Source: Pseudomonas abietaniphila (GTDB lineage Bacteria; Pseudomonadota; Gammaproteobacteria; Pseudomonadales; Pseudomonadaceae). Taken from it: a stretch of 64,000 bases of DNA. The notes under the pieces were generated by a model. The model did no database searches and was not told the origin of the DNA. It was given only the letters and a program-made list of their open reading frames with translations. Positions 61,220 through 64,000 of the stretch are shown piece after piece (position 1 is the first letter of the stretch; each line of letters begins with the position of its first letter). Where the stretch lies: contig NZ_CP155619.1 of NCBI RefSeq assembly GCF_039697315.1, positions 6,448,001-6,512,000 on the forward strand. The letters run 5' to 3'. Position numbers and translations under genes: made by a program.

Positions 61220-61780
61220 CTACTCATCGAATGGCAATGGAGTCTCAGGATCGCGCCGGACTTCAAAGACATTGAGCGTCATCGCCACGAGCGAGTAATA
61301 CCCATAGACGCCGATCAGCTCGACCATGGCAGGCTCGCCAAAGAGCGCGACGCCCTGATCGTAAAGCGCGGTATCGACACGGCGGGTTTGATACAGCGAC
61401 TGGCCGATTTCGTACACGCACTGCTCATCCGTGCGTGTAAACGTCGGCGTCAGGTGTTGCCTGAGCGCTTCGATCACACTGTCGCAAACGCCCGCGCCTC
61501 TGGCGATGGGCTCATGAATCTGCCACTCCGCCTGCGAGCGCCACCAAGCGGCGGTCGTCAGGATGGCGAGTTCAGTCAGCCGTAACTCCAGCGCGGTTCC
61601 GTACCGGCAGAACGCTCCCAGACGCTGCGTGTGATCTGCCAGCGCCGGGCTATGAATCCATGCGAGGAAAGGCCCGTCCAGATTGCCGCGAGGGCCCTTC
61701 AGAATTTCAGCCAACACGCGCTGTTGGTCTTCGCTCATCTGATCAGGCTGCAAGGGTGTAAGACGCGATTGAATGTCCAT
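61220..61780 (-). CDS. Carboxymuconolactone decarboxylase-family (AhpD-like) protein
   Basis: A 186-aa protein: RLTELAILTTAAWWRSQAEW is the family helix, followed by HEPIARGAGV; it lacks the C-x-x-C of true AhpD. Likely CMD-type fold without peroxidase cysteines. Start ATG 61780 with GAGGAAATC upstream; the longer frame to 61813 is not needed. Divergent from the Rrf2 gene. Confidence 0.8.
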   Translation of the reverse strand: MDIQSRLTPLQPDQMSEDQQRVLAEILKGPRGNLDGPFLAWIHSPALADHTQRLGAFCRYGTALELRLTELAILTTAAWWRSQAEWQIHEPIARGAGVCDSVIEALRQHLTPTFTRTDEQCVYEIGQSLYQTRRVDTALYDQGVALFGEPAMVELIGVYGYYSLVAMTLNVFEVRRDPETPLPFDE

Positions 61781-61981
61781 GATTTCCTCTGTCCAGGCGG
61801 TCGTCAGCGCCATTGATGACGTTGGCTACGCACTCACTATGAATCGCGCAGGGTAATCGGGAACAAGACACCCTGACCAGAGCGCGAGCCTGCCCAACGC
61901 TTGGGGCAGCTTACGTAGGCTCGCGAACTCGAAATCAAAGCGTCGGTTGACAGCCCTAATTATGCTGATTACAGTCACAAA

Positions 61982-62407
61982 ATGTCACAAACCAATGTTC
62001 AGTTCTCCGTCGCGTCACACATCATGGCCTCGCTGGCTGCCAACCCCGGGCAGCCCGTGCGTTCAAGCGACCTTGCGAGCAGCGTAAACGCAGACCCGAG
62101 CTTCGTGCGCCGGGTGATTTCCAAGCTTGCCAAGGCAGGTCTGGTCAGCACCACCCGAGGCAAGATGGGCGCGTGCATGCTGTCCCGGCCCGCCTCGGAG
62201 ATCACCCTGCTCGATATCTATCAGGCCAGTGAAGCGCCGAGAACGTTCGTCGTGCATCAATACGCGGTCACGGAATGTTGCCATGTGAGTCGGAACATCA
62301 AGGGATGTCTGGAAAACGTCCTTCAACGGGCACAAGCGTCATTCGAGCAAAGCCTGGCCCAACATACCCTTGCAGACATCAGTCATGCACTTGAAGGCGA
62401 TCACTGA
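61982..62407 (+). CDS. Rrf2-family transcriptional regulator
   Basis: A 141-aa winged-helix regulator: VASHIMASLA, SSDLASSVNADPSFVRRVISKL, GLVSTTRGKMGA. C-terminal Cys99, Cys100 and Cys109 (ECCHVSRNIKGC) could bind a cluster or act as redox switch, as in other Rrf2 proteins. Probably controls the MFS gene 140 bases downstream, or the divergent AhpD-like gene. Confidence 0.85.
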   Translation: MSQTNVQFSVASHIMASLAANPGQPVRSSDLASSVNADPSFVRRVISKLAKAGLVSTTRGKMGACMLSRPASEITLLDIYQASEAPRTFVVHQYAVTECCHVSRNIKGCLENVLQRAQASFEQSLAQHTLADISHALEGDH

Positions 62408-62546
62408 TTTTTTTTGCCTTTAATTGTTGTCTTTAAACGCACAATTATTTTTCTCACGCAATCCTTGGGACCCCTATGACAAATGCCACCGTAAACAGGA
62501 TGACCGTCATCACCCACTGCAGATTCTTCGCGAAGGAGATGGCACC

Positions 62547-63761
62547 GTGACCGACAGCTCCCTTGTAAGCTCGAACAAGCAACTGCAGCCGGAATTGAGT
62601 TCGGCCGGTTCGACACCCGCTTGGCTCGCCGTCGCTGCGCTGGCGCTCAGCACCTTTACCTCCGTCACTACCGAGTTCATACCGGTCGGTCTTCTGACCA
62701 ATATCGCCAGCAGCCTCAATGTGAGTGAAGGCGCTGCCGGGCTGATGATCACGATGCCAGGAGTGGTCGCCGCTGCGACTGGCCCGCTGTTGATCATTCT
62801 GGCGGGACGACTGGACAGGCGCATCGTGCTGTTGCTGCTGTCGGCGCTGCTGGTGCTCTCAAACGCTTTCGCAGCAATGGCTCCGAACCTCGCTACCATG
62901 TTGGCGGCCAGGGTACTGCTCGGGCTATGCGTTGGTGGGTTCTGGACCTTTGCGCCCAGCGCCACGGGACATCTGGTCCCGGCCGCGCTGCAACCCCGCG
63001 CAATGTCATACATCCTGGCGGGCATTTCGGTTGCCACCATCGCGGGCGTTCCGGCCGGCGCATTGCTGGGCGAAATTGCCGGGTGGCGGATGACGTTCTT
63101 CGCCATCGCCGCCATGGCCCTGGTCGTGCTCATCCTGCAACTGTTCACCCTGCCCTCAATGCCCGCCGAACGGGCGATCAAGCTGCGAGAGTTGACGGTG
63201 CCGTTTACCCAACCGCTGGCACGGATGGGCCTGATCGTCACGCTGCTGTTGGTGGCGGGACATTTCGGGACCTACACCTATCTCAAACCCATCCTTCAGC
63301 AGATTTACGGTGTGAGCTCCGAAAGCGTCACCACCCTGCTCCTTGTTTATGGCGTCGCAGGCTTTGTCGGCACGTTCGTCGGCGGCCGCCTGGTCAGCCA
63401 CAGCGTCCGTGCCACTGCGCTCATGGCCGTCGTGATGATCGGCGCCGTGCTGATGCTTTCTGCACTTGGCGCAACCGGCGTGACCGAAGGCGCCGTCGCC
63501 GCGTTGGTCTGGGGCGCAGCCTTTGGCCTGGTCCCCGTTGCCCTGACCACCTGGATGCTCAAGGCACTTCCAGACTCGCCCGAAGCCGGCCAGGCGGTAT
63601 TGGTCAGCGTGTTCCAGATCGGCATCTCGCTGGGCGCGTTCGTCGGCGGTTTCGTGCTCGACGCCTACAGCATCGTCAGCGTGTTGTTGCTGGGCGGCAC
63701 CCTGCTCATTCTTGCGGCGCTGGTGATCGCGGCCACCCGCTCAAGGTCAACGCAACCCTGA
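62547..63761 (+). CDS. MFS transporter (DHA1, sugar/drug efflux-like)
   Basis: A 404-aa major facilitator with 12 hydrophobic segments. TTEFIPVGLLTNIASSLNVS after TM1 and GRLDRR between TM2 and TM3 fit the AraJ/SotB-type DHA1 family. GTG 62547 is chosen because AAGGAGA lies eight bases upstream; the frame before that has no similarity to the family. Likely exports a small molecule; regulated perhaps by the adjacent Rrf2 protein. Confidence 0.85.
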   Translation: MTDSSLVSSNKQLQPELSSAGSTPAWLAVAALALSTFTSVTTEFIPVGLLTNIASSLNVSEGAAGLMITMPGVVAAATGPLLIILAGRLDRRIVLLLLSALLVLSNAFAAMAPNLATMLAARVLLGLCVGGFWTFAPSATGHLVPAALQPRAMSYILAGISVATIAGVPAGALLGEIAGWRMTFFAIAAMALVVLILQLFTLPSMPAERAIKLRELTVPFTQPLARMGLIVTLLLVAGHFGTYTYLKPILQQIYGVSSESVTTLLLVYGVAGFVGTFVGGRLVSHSVRATALMAVVMIGAVLMLSALGATGVTEGAVAALVWGAAFGLVPVALTTWMLKALPDSPEAGQAVLVSVFQIGISLGAFVGGFVLDAYSIVSVLLLGGTLLILAALVIAATRSRSTQP

Positions 63762-63828
63762 TCCTGCAAACCCGTAATCCCGTAATCCCGTAACCCCCGA
63801 AATGCTCCATTCCCTACGTGAGGTCAAC

Positions 63829-64000
63829 ATGGCTAAGTTAGAAGGTAAAGTGGCACTCGTTACCGGTGCGTCCAAAGGCATCGGCGCTGCAATCGCCAAG
63901 GCGCTGGCCGCCGAAGGTGCGGCAGTGGTCGTCACGTACGCGAACGCGAAGGCCGGCGCCGAATCCGTCGCCGCCAGCATCGTGGAAGCTGGCGGGCGCG
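63829..64000 (+). CDS. SDR-family oxidoreductase (N-terminus, cut by window end)
   Basis: Starts at ATG 63829 with GTGAGG upstream. [20 protein letters not shown] is the typical SDR start with the cofactor-binding glycine motif. The remaining three quarters are outside. Three tandem CGTAATCCC-like units (63770-63796) precede it. Confidence 0.9.
   Translation, partial: MAKLEGKVALVTGASKGIGAAIAKALAAEGAAVVVTYANAKAGAESVAASIVEAGGR

Noticed and set aside
62927..63793. 288-codon frame inside the MFS gene
   Set aside because: A GC-driven shadow rich in Arg, His and Gly; the MFS frame is clearly the coding one.
1..64000. CRISPR array, tRNA or rRNA genes
   Set aside because: No regularly spaced repeats and no cloverleaf-type T-loop sequence were seen; a dedicated search could still find a missed tRNA.

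Overview
The window looks like Pseudomonas (fluorescens/syringae-type). Support comes from an MvaT-family H-NS protein, a short LOV photoreceptor nearly superimposable on the P. putida PpSB1/PpSB2 type, and several small families I associate with Pseudomonas (DUF6957, DUF6632, a DUF7693-like protein). I saw no rRNA, tRNA or CRISPR array.

About 1-45 kb is an accessory island packed with anti-phage-type and nuclease genes. From left to right: a Wadjet operon running off the left edge (JetA, JetB, start of JetC); a HEPN protein followed by a CoiA-like nuclease; a Gabija-like OLD nuclease/UvrD helicase pair; an Mrr-like nuclease; a PHP-ATPase (PPL/TrlF-like); a DUF4209 HEPN protein; a DEDD exonuclease; a complete three-gene ABC-3C system (nuclease effector, middle component, DUF3732 ATPase); a caspase with a propeller-like C-terminus; PIN, HEPN and NYN-LOTUS genes among duplicated small genes and a truncated antitoxin; further HEPN-type proteins, one with zinc ribbons; a GIY-YIG nuclease; an island-borne MvaT; a nuclease-STAND-TPR-SEC-C protein; a second, divergent Gabija-like pair with a zinc-motif protein upstream; and a tail of small genes (Phd-like antitoxin, DUF6957, metallophosphoesterase, XRE regulator). 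IS66 and IS5 transposase remnants show older insertion events.

About 45.4-51.7 kb is an AT-rich transposition module of the Tn5053/Tn7 type, read leftwards: TniA (DDE transposase), TniB (AAA+ ATPase), a second AAA-like protein whose Walker A lysine is replaced by isoleucine, TniQ, an unknown 196-aa protein and an 89-aa protein. The TniB-to-196-aa genes overlap each other. To its right lie repeated GGACAAAAAC and TGTCCGCAAT elements resembling the binding sites at Tn7-like ends, a few bases before an ordinary chromosomal gene. The simplest reading is that this is the right end of a large element whose cargo is the defence island. Its left end was not found, so that extent is inference.

From about 51.75 kb to the right edge the content is chromosomal metabolism and stress genes: a DUF6632 membrane protein, SDR oxidoreductases, a decayed MocR regulator, an alpha/beta hydrolase, a DUF1206 membrane protein, a lysine-rich protein, then a light/pterin-type cluster (DUF393 DCC protein, GTP cyclohydrolase I, SDR, short LOV protein), an AhpD-like protein, an Rrf2 regulator, an MFS efflux protein and a partial SDR.
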